64,000 bases of DNA. Origin: Portulaca oleracea (Eukaryota; Streptophyta; Magnoliopsida; Caryophyllales; Portulacaceae). Below are positions 43,803 to 56,424 of this stretch, piece after piece. Under the pieces are notes generated by a model. The model was not told the DNA's origin. It did not search any database and saw only the letters and a program-made list of their open reading frames with translations. The translations under genes were made by a program, and so were the position numbers. Where the stretch lies: contig CM055882.1 of NCBI GenBank assembly GCA_029582165.1, positions 19,609,867 through 19,673,866 on the forward strand, read 5' to 3'. Every line of letters begins with the position of its first letter. Position 1 is the first letter of the stretch.

Positions 43803-45060
43803 CCCTCCTTTTTCTCTTCACCTCTTCTATACTCCACCAAAAGATTCTAGCCGAAAATTGAAACAGACACCAGAGTAGCAATCCTATTCTTCTCCTTCTT
43901 TTGCCAAATTCAAAAGGTTCTCTGGGCTGTTGAATAAATAAAGTCCAATCAAGGAGTTAGAACATGAACACAAATAATGGAGGTTAGAACAGAATAACAC
44001 TCACAAAAAGTATTCCCACAATCACAGCCAAACCGTGTACAAGACACAAATCAAGACTTGGATGCTTTTCTTACCTCCCAAGGCACTTAGGTGAATAAAA
44101 TCTATGGACATGAAACATTAGGCAAAGCCCAGGATATTCCCATGAACTTTTCTTCAATTTATCAAAAGGCAGAAACCCAATCACATTACCCAAGAACAAA
44201 GGTAAAAAAGCATATATATATATATAACTTATCAGCATGTAATACTTTCTGATTATAATTTACGAAAGATCATAGTTTACATTTTCAACAAGAATTTAAT
44301 TTTAAGAGCCGTTAAAAGCTGAGAGGGCATCATATGCTATACAAATCAAAGCTATCACCGACAGAGTCCAAGAAATCTCACCACATTACAGAACATTTGT
44401 ATATAATTGGGAATTAAGAAAATTGCTTCAGAATTTAACCCGAATATCGAGAACCAAACACATTATAGATTGCAATTTCTACAAAAAGGAAAATACAGGA
44501 AGAGAAGAAAAAAAAGCCAGAAACATAACTACAATAAGTTGGGTGCTTGAGAAAAAAGAACACGGACCTAAATTCTGTACTGGGGTGTTAAACATTAGGC
44601 AATTATAGAAACACTCCCTGCAAATTACAGTGATGTGTAGAAGAAACAGGACAAAATTGCAGACCCCACATAATGTTATAACTTATTAACACAAAGGGAT
44701 TTCAGGAACCATCATAATTGTATCAAAGATCCAACAAGAATTGAAGTTGCAATTTCTGGAAAATGAAACACATTGCCATCAGTAGCGCAGTACATGCATT
44801 CATCCGAACTTCCGTAGAAAATTATGTCCATTTAAAACGAATTCCAAAATTTTTTAAAAAAAAAACCCTAGGATCAAACGTGTAAGTAATAAAGAAATAA
44901 AACACGAACTTGTAGTTTTTGAGTTGATTAAGGAAGGGGTCGTACCTGCAATGGCTGAACGAACTTGAACTCAACTGTGCTGAGGAAGCTCCAACACTGA
45001 CGAGAGAGAGAGAGAGAGTGAGAGAGATACAGAGAGAGATTGTGATTGTGATTGGAACGC
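43803..45060 (-). other. 5' UTR of the NRG2-like gene with a 1,019-bp intron
   Basis: A leader exon ends at 44,946 with TTGCAG and GTACGA follows. A matching acceptor (TTCAACAG) ends at 43,927, so the leader intron is 44,945-43,927 and the second leader part is 43,926-43,803. The first leader exon has a GA microsatellite at 45,001-45,040 (CT on the sense strand), a common feature of plant core promoters and leaders. Inferred from splice signals only. Confidence 0.6.
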
Positions 45061-45111
45061 AACGGTCAAAAAGGATAGGGAAAGTGGGGGCAAAACATTA
45101 CTAAAGAAAAG

Positions 45112-45355
45112 AAAATATGAAAGCAGCGGGGGGCCAAATAAAGGGGAATAAATGAAGGAAGATTAAAGAAGAGTACAACGGGAGTTGCTAATTTGGCCTC
45201 CGTATTTCTTTTTATTTCCGTTTTGCCACAAGAACAGAGAAAATATGAACGCAGCAGGGGGGCCAAATAAAGGGGAATAAAATGAAGAATAAAGAAGGGT
45301 ACGATGAGAGTCGGTATTGGACCTCGAAATTCCCTTTTACTTCCATTTTGCCACT
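45112..45355. repeat. ~125-bp tandem duplication upstream of the NRG2-like gene
   Basis: GGGGCCAAATAAAGGGGAAT, GAAGAGTACAACGGGAG, TCCGTATTTC and TTCCGTTTTGCCACAAG in 45,128-45,236 recur as GGGGCCAAATAAAGGGGAAT, GAAGGGTACGATGAGAG and TTCCATTTTGCCACTAG in 45,257-45,355. Located ~60-350 bases upstream of the inferred transcription start. Confidence 0.85.
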
Positions 45356-45760
45356 AGGATGGCTCATGAGAAATGGGAGGAATAAATTCTCCGATGTGTG
45401 GTACTGGTGGCGGTTAGTAATGTGGAGTACTTTATTGATGGGCTGGAATGCTTTTGGGCCCAGAATTAGTTGAAGATGCCTATCTAAAACACGGGCTGTA
45501 GATTGTTTATCTGTCTAAGAACAGAATGCATATACACCCAAGAAAGGATATGCCAGTATATATACAGAAGGCCTAGACACCGGGCCCGGTTCGGGCCTAT
45601 CATAAATGGACCGGAGTTGGGCTGGGTCAAGGTTTTTATAAATGGGCCCTAATAGGCTGGGCTTGAGCGGGTCAGACTGGTCAGTACAAAACTGGGCATT
45701 AAATTATCAGAACACTCCTTATTTATAGGCTTGTTAATTTAATTCATTGTAATAAGGGTC
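45356..45760. other. spacer
   Basis: No gene seen. It contains GGGCC/CGGGCCCGG words (45,590-45,690) suggestive of a degraded hAT MITE, but no ends can be set. Confidence 0.4.
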
Positions 45761-47339
45761 AAGGGTAATTTCCCTAAGGTCTACCTAGGATGCCAAGGTC
45801 TTATTTGCAATTGAACATGGGGCCCAAAATGATAATTGGACATGTCATGTTTGCGTTTTTTTTTTTTTTTTGTTCAATGTAAAAACCGATTGGGTCCTTT
45901 TTAAGTGTAAGGGTTTAATGTAAGAATAAGAGGGTTCATTGTAAGAAGAAGAAGAAGAAGAAGAAGGAGGATGAAGAGGAAGAAAAAGAAGAAATCGAAG
46001 AAGAAAGCAGAAGAAGAAGAAAGAGAAGAAGATGATGATGGAGTTTTTGGTTTCTTTGCAATATTTTTCATTTTCACAGTAAAATATCAACAATTTTTAT
46101 AATTTTTGCACTTGGGAGTAAGTTGCTCATTTTTTATTTCCTTGCACTTGTCGACGAATGAATATTAATGAATTATAATTTCACAGAACCTCTTCTTCTT
46201 CTTCTTCTTCTTCTTCTTCTTCTTCTTCTTCGAATAAATGTATAATGGTTCGTCATATATATTGACATTGGATAACAATATAGTAAACCTAAGATAACAA
46301 TATAGTAAACCTTGGAGATTAATATGCCTTGAATATTAATATGGTAATCCCTGTACATTGCATTAATATGACAAGCCCTATATGACACAATACCTTCAAT
46401 CCATGGAATAAAACACTTTAAAAGTTTTTAATACATAATGACAACCAACAATACACCGAATACATCTTTGATCTACTATATTAATAACCACGGATTACTA
46501 TATTAATATTAATGTCGGTTGCACACTGAGTACATCCTTGGTCTACTATATTGATAACCAAGGATTACTATATTGATATTATTGTCGGTTGCACCGACAA
46601 TAATATCAATATAGTAATCCTTGGTTATCAATATAGTAGACCAAGGATGTACTCAGTGTATTGTTGGTGGTCATTATGTATTAAAAATTTTTAAAGTGTT
46701 TTATTTCATGGATTGAAGGTGTTGTGTCATACAGGGATTGTCATATTAATGCAATGTAAAGGGATTATCATATTAATATTCAACGTATATTAATCTCCAA
46801 GGTTTACTATATTGTTATCCTAGGTTTACTATATTGTCATCCAAGGTCAACATATATGACGAACCATTCATTCATTCATTCATTCATTCATTCATTCATT
46901 CATTCATTCATTCGAAGAAGAAGAAGAAGAAGAAGAAGAAGAAGAAGAAGAAGGAGTTATGTGAGCAAGGAAACAAAAAATGAGCAACTTACTCCCAAAT
47001 GCAAAAATTATACAAATGATTGATGTTTTACTGTGAAAATGAAAAATATTACAAAGAAACCAAAAACTCTATCATCATCTTCATTCTCTTTCTTCTTCTT
47101 CGATTTCTTCTTCTTCTGCTGCTTTCTTCTTCTAAATCTTCTTCTTCTTCTTCTTAAATTGAACCCTCTTACTCTTACATTGAACCCTATTACACTTTAA
47201 AAAAAATCCAACCGGTTTTTACATTGAACCAAAAAAAAAACCGCACACATGGCATGCCCAGTCATCATTTTGGGGGCCCCATGTTTAATTGCAAATAAGG
47301 ACCTTGGCGTCTTGGGCAGACCTTAGGGAAATTACCCTT
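45761..47339. mobile_element. 1.58-kb near-perfect palindrome (foldback element)
   Basis: The left end AAGGGTAATTTCCCTAAGGT (45,761) and the right end ACCTTAGGGAAATTACCCTT (47,339) are inverse of each other. The two ~780-bp arms stay paired to a centre near 46,597 (GACAATAATATC on both sides of TGC). The arms include GAA/TTC microsatellites at ~45,942-45,965, ~46,190-46,231, ~46,915-46,950 and ~47,090-47,155. The right arm carries an extra CATT array (46,867-46,912). No coding sequence. Long terminal inverted repeats suggest a Mutator-like or foldback transposon; no target duplication was found. Confidence 0.85.
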
Positions 47340-47369
47340 ACTGGGCAGACCAGCAATTATACGGAAGAA

Positions 47370-48064
47370 CCGAGTGTACGTAGCACGGTACACTCGGTAA
47401 AAATATGCATTCAAGGTGGGAAAAACTGTATTGCGTAAGGGAAAATATGCATCCAAGTTGGGAAATTATCATGAGACATTCATATCATGATAATTCTGCA
47501 TCTAAGGTGGGAAAAACTGCATTGCGTAAGGGAAAATATATATCCAAGTTGGAAAAATATCCAAGTGGGGAAATTATCATGATACACTCATATCATGATA
47601 ATTCTGCATCCAAGGTGGGAAAAACTGCATTGCGTAAGAGAGAATATGCATCCAAGTTGGGAAAATATACAAGTTGGTAAATTATTATGATACGCTTATA
47701 TCATGATAATTCTGCATCCAACCGTGCATTGTGCAAAGGAAAATATATGATGTTGCAATAAATATACATTGCAGTGCGTGAATACTGCACCTAAGTCTGG
47801 AAAACATGCATTACATGATAGACAATTTATCACCAATTGTGCATTGTGTAAGGGAAATATACATCCAAGTGGGAAAAACTGCATTGTGTAAGGGAAAAAA
47901 ATGTATCCAAGTTGGGAAAATATCATGATACACTCATATCATAATAATTCTGCATCCAATGTGAGAAAAATTGCATTGCGTAAATGAAAATATGCATCCA
48001 AGTTGGGAAAATATCCAAGTTGGAAAATTATCATGTCGTACACTCCTAGCACGGTACACTCGGT
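47370..48064. repeat. minisatellite between two copies of an 18-bp direct repeat
   Basis: TAGCACGGTACACTCGGT occurs at ~47,381 and ~48,047, at the two edges. Between them ~108-119-bp units repeat, each containing TCATGATAATTCTGCATCCA, AGGTGGGAAAAACTGCATTG and CGTAAGGGAAAATATGCATC. The left edge also carries an inverted partner (CCGAGTGTACGT), giving an imperfect hairpin. No coding sequence. Confidence 0.85.
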
Positions 48065-48119
48065 GTTATATCATAATTTGCATATTAAAACGAGTGTATG
48101 AAAGTGGATGGTGGAGAGA

Positions 48120-48240
48120 GAAAGATGTGAGAGAGAGAGAGAGAGAGGGAGAGGGAGAGAGAGAAATATTCAAATCAGTGCGTGAGAGAGAAAGAAGGGA
48201 GAGAGAATGAAAGAAGAGAGACAGAATAGAGGGGGGAGGG
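48120..48240 (+). repeat. GA-rich microsatellite
   Basis: GAGAGA runs broken by GGGAGAG and GAAAG; gives a false Glu/Arg peptide. Confidence 0.9.
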
Positions 48241-48346
48241 AGAAAATGGTTTTGATTAGGTTGGAGTCAAGAAAATCATTTAGAAAAGGGTGGGAGAAAA
48301 TCATTTTCTTGGAAACCCCTCCTTGACTTGGTGGTCTCAACACATT

Positions 48347-49437
48347 CTAATTCTCGGGGCCATAGGAGAGTAACGGGTGCTTGCGCGTCCCCTGGCGTTG
48401 GTAGGGTTGGTACTGGTCAGGCCTATAGTTATGATGCATAGCATTCACATTTTCAGTACTAGCAGCCAATTGTTGAATATAAATAGGACATGTAGAATGA
48501 ACATGGTCAACACTTTGGCACACGGCACATGACATAGGTGGTGGGGGAACAAAAGCAGCAGTCTGGTCATAAGAGTTAACCTGAGCACAGGTTTTAGGTT
48601 GTGAAGCATTTAATTGTTGTTGGGCTAAGGTTTTAATTATATTCTCAAGAGAAGCGAACCTAGCCTCGTACCCTGTACTCTCACTCACAGCATGTACTCC
48701 CCCCTAGCATTAGACAATTGAGCACCTAAGGACTCATCTCTAGTGGTTCCCCATTGCATTGTCCTTTCGGACATGCTCTCTAAGAACTCCCAGGCCTCAT
48801 CAGCAGTTTTGTCCATGAAACCCCCCTGACATATTGACTCTAGAGTGACTCTGGTCTCATGGTCAACACCCTCGTACACAATCTGACACAGTTGTACCAA
48901 GTCAAGACCATGATGAGGGAATTGGGACAGCAAGTTTTTGAAACGTTCGAAAGCTTTCCAGTAAGGCTCTCCTATGTCCTATCTAAATTTTAAAATCGAA
49001 TTCCTCAATTGAGTAGCTAAGGAGGTTGGAAAAAACCTTTTCATGAAAACTTTTAGAAAACTGTCCCAAGAATTAATGGATCGCGGTTTGATGCTATACA
49101 TCCACCACTTAGCGGTGTCCCTCAAAGCAAAAGGTAAGTATTTTAGAAGCATATAATCTAATGGGACTCCTGGGGTAGTTATCATGCTAATGTACTCTTT
49201 GTACTCTGCGGTCCGTATCAGTGCTAACCCAGTACCCGTGAACAGTGGTAGGTTCTGGGTGTAGTACTGCCTAGGGTCAAAGGTCACTCTTGTAGGCAGG
49301 TTTGGAAGTACAAAACATGATGGTGGTGGGTCACAAGATGGGTATAACTGGTTATAAAGGGTTACCCTAGGTGGAGGTGGTGGTGCTTCTCCAAACATCT
49401 TTGGTGATTCTACCGAGGGTTCCTCCTTCCTAACCAA
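48347..49437 (-). pseudogene. Athila-like gag
   Basis: From 49,437: PRVTLYNQLYPSC, FALRDTAKWWMYSIKPRSIN, SWDSFLKVFMKRFFPTSLAT (Retrotrans_gag core). An in-frame TAG follows at ~48,977, then EPYWKAFERFKNLLSQFPHH, VYEGVDHETRVTLESICQGG, MDKTADEAWEFLESMSERTM. A frameshift at a six-G run near 48,690 moves it to a frame with a CCHC knuckle (CAVCQSVDHVHSTC). It is truncated at ~48,340 and no pol follows. The true Athila-type gag is about twice as long as the derived gags at 4,320 and 17,949, and shows what those lack. Confidence 0.85.
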
Positions 49438-49630
49438 TCTTTGACTACCAGGACTACGAACCCAAACCTCAGATTGATGTACTTTCCGGTTTTTCCTTGA
49501 AGTCTCAATTTTTTTATTTTTTTTTCAGTTTTATAGATTTTTTTTTTGGGTTTTTGTTTTTGAACTAATCTACGAAAGCAGTTAAACTATTCACAAACAA
49601 ATCATTAACCTAATCTACCAAATAACGCCA

Positions 49631-49648
49631 TCTCCGGCAACGACGCCA
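49631..49648 (-). other. primer-binding site, tRNA-Asp type
   Basis: Minus strand TGGCGTCGTTGCCGGAGA directly next to the LTR end, the same class as the two gag-only elements. Confidence 0.85.
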
Positions 49649-49649
49649 T

Positions 49650-50829
49650 TGTTCGGTTGAGGTAATTTGGGTTTCCTAAAAGTAAGGGTTATCGTATCCG
49701 CAGAGATGGTGTGTTAGGTTTTCAGGAAATTGGTTTGGTTTGGGTTTCAAATTGCAGGAAGCAGTAAATAATTTAAACTAAACTAATTATGCATTAAAAA
49801 CAATGGAAACTAAAGAAAACAAGAAATTAAAAACAAAACCTAACTACTAAAACAAGAACAAGAAACTAAACAAGAAATCGAAAGCATAATCAAGAAAGTA
49901 ATTAAAAACACTCAAGAACGATGAATTTGAAAACTAGATTAATTACTGTAGTTAAAGAAAGGAAATTATACCTAGCATTTATTGTACTAATCTTGAATCT
50001 TGAAATCTTGAAATCTTGAATCTTTATCCCGAACAAACAAGAAAGGCGTGATTTAGATTACTAAGATTGCTCGAATCCTCATCTGAAGGGAGAATTCGAG
50101 GAACCTTAATCCTCCTCTTCACTAAAAACTGGATTTTTGCGGAGCTAATACTAGAAAAACGGAAAAATAACCGAAAGAACACAAGAACTTTGAAGAAGAG
50201 AATTTCATTAATCTAGAAAAGTGCAATTACAATCGAGAACGAAAGAAAACTTAAGGAAATTCATTCTAAACTTAAGTAAACTAATGACTAATGCTCTTGA
50301 AATAAAACTAAGTAAAAACTATGATGAATGATAAGTTAGATATATTAGTGTTTATATAATGAAAGAAAGTAGGAAGGAAAAAGAAAATAACAACTCCAAA
50401 ACCCTAACAGCCGCCGCAAACTTTATTTTCGGAACAAAGTCGACCGTCGCGAGCGCGACATATACGGTCCGTGGGCTTCACCACGGCCGACCGTTGGTTG
50501 TCATGCGCTCCAAAGATTTGGTCATTCGGGCGCTGGTTATGACGCGCGCGAGCTCTGTTGGCAAGGCTGGCGATCAGAGATTTGCGGTAGGTAGCGGGTG
50601 TCACAGCCCTGTCGCGGGCGCTATCCCCCTATCGCGGGTGCGAGGCCCAGTGTAGCGCTACACTGATGGTTTTTGAGCTGTTTTTGCCTCTTTTGGCTCG
50701 GTTCTCCTTCTAACTATTGATTTCCTACAAAAAATACAAAATCATCATAACTAATATATAACTAAGGGGCTAAAGTAAGCAAAACACTTTATAAAATAAT
50801 ATGAATTCAACTCGGAGCGAGACCGAACA
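49650..50829 (-). repeat. 5' LTR of the Athila-like element
   Basis: 1,180 bp. The minus strand begins TGTTCGGTCTCG at 50,829 and ends CCGAACA at 49,650, the same terminal words as the 16,483 element. TATA box TATATAAA (minus) at 50,351-50,358. The palindrome-rich block is at 50,440-50,660. The partner LTR is absent. Confidence 0.85.
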
Positions 50830-50988
50830 TGGTACGTGGTGCCATGTTGACAATCCACTGAGTGAGTTTCACTCAACTCGTGGTGATACTCTAAAATCCG
50901 ACGTACTTTAACGTTTTTGTGCACTGTGGTACAAATTTAAAGCATAGTTTATCACAATTTAACCTCTAAAGTACAATGCACTATGATC

Positions 50989-51035
<47 letters not shown>

Positions 51036-51778
51036 TGGAAGATTATATTTTTTATAAAGTCAAGTAATCAATTAGTAAAAATATTACTCATGAAATACTT
51101 AGCAAAAATATTAAGAACTTAAACTTTTCAATTATGATATTACAATAATTGAAATAAAATATTAAAATGCCAACTAGAAAGGTGAGATTAGAATTGCATC
51201 ATGCTAATACCTCTTCAATTTCTAATATTATTTTATGTTTGACCAAACCAATTATATAATTTTATTATTATTTTTCGTTAATGTTAAAATGGAATTTAAA
51301 AATAAAATTCAATCCAATGTTAATTTGGAGTGAAACATCATATCAATATTAGATGTCACAATCCTAAACTAAGCATCACCTATTGATCAAACTCAAAGTC
51401 ACTAAAGAGACGTATTGATAGATATCGATCATGTTGATGAAGTCGTATGAATAATTGCGTTTTCTTTTTTTTTAAAAAAAAAAACTTGAATGATTTTATT
51501 AACACACTGGCCTCCACTTATCCTACAATATTTATCCTACAATACGTGCATCAATAATACTTCTCTTTCAAATTGTAATTATTATGTATTACCACTTGAA
51601 GACCACTTAGAATTATTGGATAATTAGTCGATTTTTTTCTACTTTATGCCCCTTCTTAATAATTCATACATATTGTTTAACTAAGACTTGACATTAGACA
51701 TGTAACAGCCACATAATCAATCAGATTAATTCGCGTTGATTTGGGTGTTGCTATAGCCATAAAATCTCACTAATCACT
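50830..51778. other. AT-rich spacer
   Basis: No gene. A run of ~38 T at 50,992-51,030 may be a polyA tail of a retroposed copy on the minus strand, but no body is identifiable. The rest is ordinary AT-rich DNA. Confidence 0.5.
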
Positions 51779-51992
51779 TAACAAGATCAAACTAAGACTT
51801 TGGTTGGGAGATAATTTCACATCCTCTTTATTCAGCCATCTATCCAATATATATACACACTGTATTGCCTAAAACTTCCTATACAAGGGTGCAACACAAT
51901 ATTCAACTTTCCTATACAAAAGTCTAATAATTAGGAAACTAAGATAGGAAAAGATACAAAGAATATACACCAAATAAGGATTGATCTCAATA
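51779..51992 (-). repeat. 3' LTR of the second Copia element
   Basis: 214 bp; TATA-like TATATATA on the minus strand near 51,848-51,856. Confidence 0.92.
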
Positions 51993-52249
51993 CCCCCCCC
52001 AAGTTGGTGCATGAAGATCCCGAATGCCCAATTTGCCAAGAAGGTACTCAAATTGCGATCTCCCCAGAGCCTTAGTAAATATGTCTACAAGTTGTTCATT
52101 GGTAGGAACAAAGATTGTATGTATGACTCCTTTGACCACCTCATCTCGAACAAAGTGACAGTCAACTTCGATATGTTTCGTCCGCTCATGAAAACGGGAT
52201 TCTTGGCTATATGCAGTGCAGCCTGACTGTCACAATGCAACTGCATAGG

Positions 52250-53665
52250 CTACCTATGCTCTACCCCGAGGGATAACAGAATCCCTTTAAGCCACTTGAG
52301 CTCACAGGTGGTTATGGCCATAGAACGATACTCGGCCTCGGCAGAGGAGTGAGACACTGTGTGCTGTTTTTTAGTCTTCCAAGATATAGGAGAATTCCCT
52401 AAAGAGACAAACCAACCAGTGAGAGATCGTCGTGCCAAAGGACAACCTGCCCAATCCGAGTCACACCACCCATAAAGTCGTAGATCACAATTACTACGAA
52501 GAAAAATCCCTTGTCCCGGGTGCCCTTTGAGATATCCCACTACTCGCAAAGCTGCTTCCCAATGTGCTTCTTTTGGCTGCTGCATAAATTAAGAAAGCAC
52601 ATGTACAGAATATGACAATTCCGGGCGCGTGAAACAAAGATATATAAGACGGCCCACAAGTCTTCAGTACTGCTCAAGCTCATCAAGAAATGGTCCATCA
52701 ACAACAGCCAATTGGTGTTGGTGTGGCAGAGGTACAACTGCTGATTTGGCTCCTAGCAACCCTACTTCAGACAATATATCCAACGTGTATTTGCGTTGAC
52801 AGAGAAAGATCCCTTCCGAGTTTCGGGCAACCTCAACTCCAAGAAAGTACTTCAAGATACCCAAATCTTTCATGTGGAACCACTCACCAAGATAAGACTT
52901 GAACTTAACGATCGCCTCATGATCATTTCCAGAAGTTATCAAATCGTCCACGTAACCGAGGATGTTGAGACATATATGTCCCTTTCTTAATGTAAAAAGG
53001 GAGTAATCTGAATACGATTGATAAAACCCATATTCCTTCAAAGCGGTAGATAGCTTAGCGAACCAAAACCGTGGTGCTTGCTTCAACCCATACAAAGACT
53101 TTCGAAGCTTGCACACTTTCTTGGATCCGGTAACTTGAAACCCCGGAGGCATTTTCATGTAGACCTCCTCTTGTAGGTCTCCATGTAAAAATGCATTGTG
53201 AACATCCATCTGATGTAGTTCCCACTGCTTGGCTGCGGCAACTGCTAGAAAAACTCGAACAGTAACCATTTTTGCTACAAGAGAAAAAATTTCTATGAAG
53301 TCAATCCCTTCGACTTGATGATTGCCAAAAATTAGTAAGCGGGCCTTGTACCGCTCAACAGTACCGTCGGAATTATATTTGATTTTATAAACACATTTGC
53401 ATCTGAGAGCCCTTTTTTCCGGCGGCAATTCAGAAACTTTCCAGGTTCCATTGGTTTCAAGCGCCTCTATCTCTTGTTGCATGGAATTTCTCCAACGTTC
53501 ATCCTTTACATCTTCAGAAAATGTGGCAGGCTCATGATCTGAAGTGATGGCTGCAAGAAAATGTCTATGTCGCAAGGAAAAATTGTCACAGCTTACATAG
53601 TGTGTTATAGGATATGACATACCTGGAAGATGCTGTGACACAGATGGGCGATCAGATGGACTCAA
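52250..53665 (-). pseudogene. Copia reverse transcriptase and RNase H
   Basis: 53,665-52,664: EALETNGTWKVSELPPEKRA, GIDFIEIFSLVAKMVTVRVF, QMDVHNAFLHGDLQEEVYMK, SLYGLKQAPRFWFAKL, YVDD active site in LNILGYVDDLITSG, then KYFLGVEVARNSEGIFLCQR. A frameshift near 52,600 leads to 52,585-52,250 with RNase H (HWEAALRVVGYLKGHPGQGI, SSAEAEYRSMAITTCELKWL). A stop near 52,250 cuts the end. Confidence 0.9.
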
Positions 53666-55011
53666 TTTCCAGGTGGTTTTTGCAACATAGTCTCGTAAAC
53701 GTATCGAAGGTCCTTCTTCCGATGCCCTCGTCCCAATTGATCATTGCACACCTGACCGGTAGGTTGAACTAAGACTACCTCCGGAAAATGAGTCGAAATG
53801 TCAGGTAATGTAGATGTCTCTACAGGTTGTACAGTTTCTGGAGACCGTGAGTCAACCTCATTATCCCTAGGTCCTTCATTGCTTGGCTCAACCACTTTCT
53901 TGTTTATCCTCAACAACAGATGAATCTGTTCTTTCATGAGTCTGTCCATCCATAACCCCCCCTTGCTGTATACATTCATGACTTCCATCCGTATGACTTA
54001 TTTCTAGAGCATCTGATATAACTTCTTTCATGTGACTGTCACCAGTAGTATTCAAATCAAAAGGAAATTCAGTCTCATAGAAATTGACATCTCGTGAAAC
54101 AAAAAATTTCTTGCTCTCTAAATCATACAATCTCCATCCTTTCTTCCCATAAGGGTACCCAACAAAAACACAACGTTTGCTACGACTTGCAAATTTATCC
54201 CTTCTTGCATCTTGATTGTGTGCGTAACATAAGGAGCCAAATACCCTAAGATGCTCATAAGAGGGTGAACGACCATAGAGAATCTCATAGGGTGTCTTGC
54301 CTCCTAAAACTATAGAAGGTGTCCGATTTATTAAGTAACCTGCGTCAGCACACATTCCCCCCAAAAACTAATGGGAAGATGGCCTTGAAACCGCAAAGCT
54401 CGAGCCATATTCAAAATGTGTTGGTGTTTCCGTTCAACCCTACCATTTTGTTGTGGTGTTCCAATACATGAAGTTTGAAAAATTATGCCATGTTCAAGGA
54501 AATAATTTTTCAAGCAAGCAAACTCAGTTCTGTTATCACTTCTCACAATTTTAACATGCTTGTTGAATTGTCTATCAACCATGGCAAAAACATTCTTCAA
54601 AGTTTGAGACACTTCCTTCTTATCAATTAATAAAGTGATCCAAGTTGATCGAGACAGGTCATCGACGATTGCCAAAAAATAGCGAGCACCACAAGACGAT
54701 GTAGTTTTATACGGACCCCATGAATCACAATGAATTAACTCAAACAAAGTAGACGCTTTATTTTCACTAAGAGGAAATCAGTCTCTAGTTTGTTTTGCAC
54801 GATGACAAATATCACAATGCTTATTCAATCCCTTTCTACCGCTACTAATGCTCACATTAGGAACTAACTTGGTAATTTTGAAGCAAGGATGTCCTAGTCT
54901 AGAATGCCATAATTCAATCGAATCAACTTCTTTCACACTATGAGCCTTTATGCACTTCTTGCTTCGGAAGTAGTAGAGTCCATCTTTACGCTCACCCGTG
55001 CCAATCGGCAT
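53662..55011 (-). pseudogene. Copia integrase
   Basis: Pre-integrase zinc finger (LWHSRLGHP...CDICHRAKQ) at 54,905-54,785, then the catalytic core: HCDSWGPYKTTSS, VRSDNRTEFACLKNYF (SDNGTEF in the family), GTPQQNGRVERKHQHILNMA. Three frames are used in turn (55,011-54,778; 54,747-54,331; 54,364-53,888). The first break is a TGA in the pre-integrase linker. The C-terminal part includes FASRSKRCVFVGYPYGKKGW. Confidence 0.88.
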
Positions 55012-55026
55012 CTTCGAGGTACTGTC

Positions 55027-55635
55027 CTATAAAACACACATATGTTTGTCAAAAGCTGCAATACAGTCGAATTCATCAACTAGCTGCGACACAGATATTA
55101 AATTACATGCCAAACCCGGAACATAGAGGACATTTGACAAAGATAAATTTCCATCCTGGATTGACCCTTCTTTGGTGGCAAGAATCTGACCACTGTTTGG
55201 CAGACCTATAGGACAAGTTGGTATTTGTCGCACTCCTTTCACTTGTTCCAAGCTTCTGGTCATATGATTGGAAGCTCCTGTATCAATAATCCATGAAGTA
55301 TTTTTGGTCTTACCGGACAGTTTTTCAGTAACATTAGCCTTGTGTGAATCAACCAGCTCCATAAGAAATTGCCATTGTTGTGGGTCCAGATCCAGCGCCC
55401 CTCGCTTCTCTCCACTTGACATGCTTGCCCCTGCTGCAGCTTGTGTTGTATTGGCCTTGACAGGAACAATTTTTCTTCGAACTCCATTCACGTTGCCTCT
55501 GCCCACTGCCATTGCGTCGCGAGGACGATCAACCCACCAATCTGGATACACTATCAATTTGAAACGGTTCGTTGAATCATGTCCAACCTTTTGCAATGAG
55601 AACATAAAGTTCCCCTGTTTGCGTCTCTGTCTCAA
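55027..55635 (-). pseudogene. Copia gag C-end and protease
   Basis: Begins with a degraded zinc knuckle (QKVGHDSTNRFKL; the cysteines expected around it are lost) and continues to protease with SWIIDTGASNHMT. Linked to the preceding gag by a frame change near 55,635. Confidence 0.85.
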
Positions 55636-56411
55636 GGCTCCCCTCGATCCCTTTGTCGGATTGGTGCCTTTGCTGCGAGGGCCATGAGTTCTGGTACGTT
55701 ATCCTTGGCTCTTGTCATATGTTGGACCCGCTCTTCTTGAATTAGAGTTGAGTACACTCTATTCAACGTTGGTAAAGGCTTGGTTGCTAGTAGACTTGAT
55801 CTCACCATCCTGTACACATTCTCATCCAATCCCATGAAAAATTGGTGTACTTTTTCTTCTCGTTTCTTGTCTATCTTTGGCCCGAGTTCACATTTGTACT
55901 TTCCACATCTACAAGTCGGAATCTGATCGTAATCGATCAACTCATCCCACAGGCTCTTTAGCTTCCCATAATACGAAGCTATGGCCATTCCGTGTTGTCT
56001 GCAGCCGGCAAGTTCTGCCTTCAATTGCTGAATCCGAAGTCCGTTTGCAACAGAGAAACGGTCTCGAATATCCAGCCACAGGTCCCTTGCATTCTCCGTA
56101 TGAGATACGGTTGAACGCAAAGTCGGTTCAATGGCGTTCAAGATCCATGACACAAGCATGGACTGCACTGTCCACCAATCCTCCAAGTCCAGTGAATCAT
56201 CAGCAGGCTTGACAATCTTTCCTTCGATAAACACCCATTTGCGGCGAGCCCTCAACGAAATCCGCACAGCTCTTGCCCATTCTTCATAGTTGTCGCCCTG
56301 CAGTTGAACTGGAGTAATAATACTTCCCGGATTATCATTCGAGTTCAAATCGCATGGTGATACGGTCTTCTTCACATCTTCAATTTTTGGTGTTCCTTTG
56401 TCATCCGCCAT
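55632..56411 (-). pseudogene. Copia gag
   Basis: ATG at 56,411, two bases after the primer site (MADDKGTPKIEDVKKTVSPC). Gag core blocks are VQLQGDNYEEWARAVRISLR, DLEDWWTVQSMLVSWILNAI, DLWLDIRDRFSVANGLRIQQ and QFFMGLDENVYRMVRSSLL. 259 residues, intact up to a stop at 55,632, where the frame shifts. Confidence 0.9.
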
Positions 56412-56424
56412 GGCTCTGATACCA

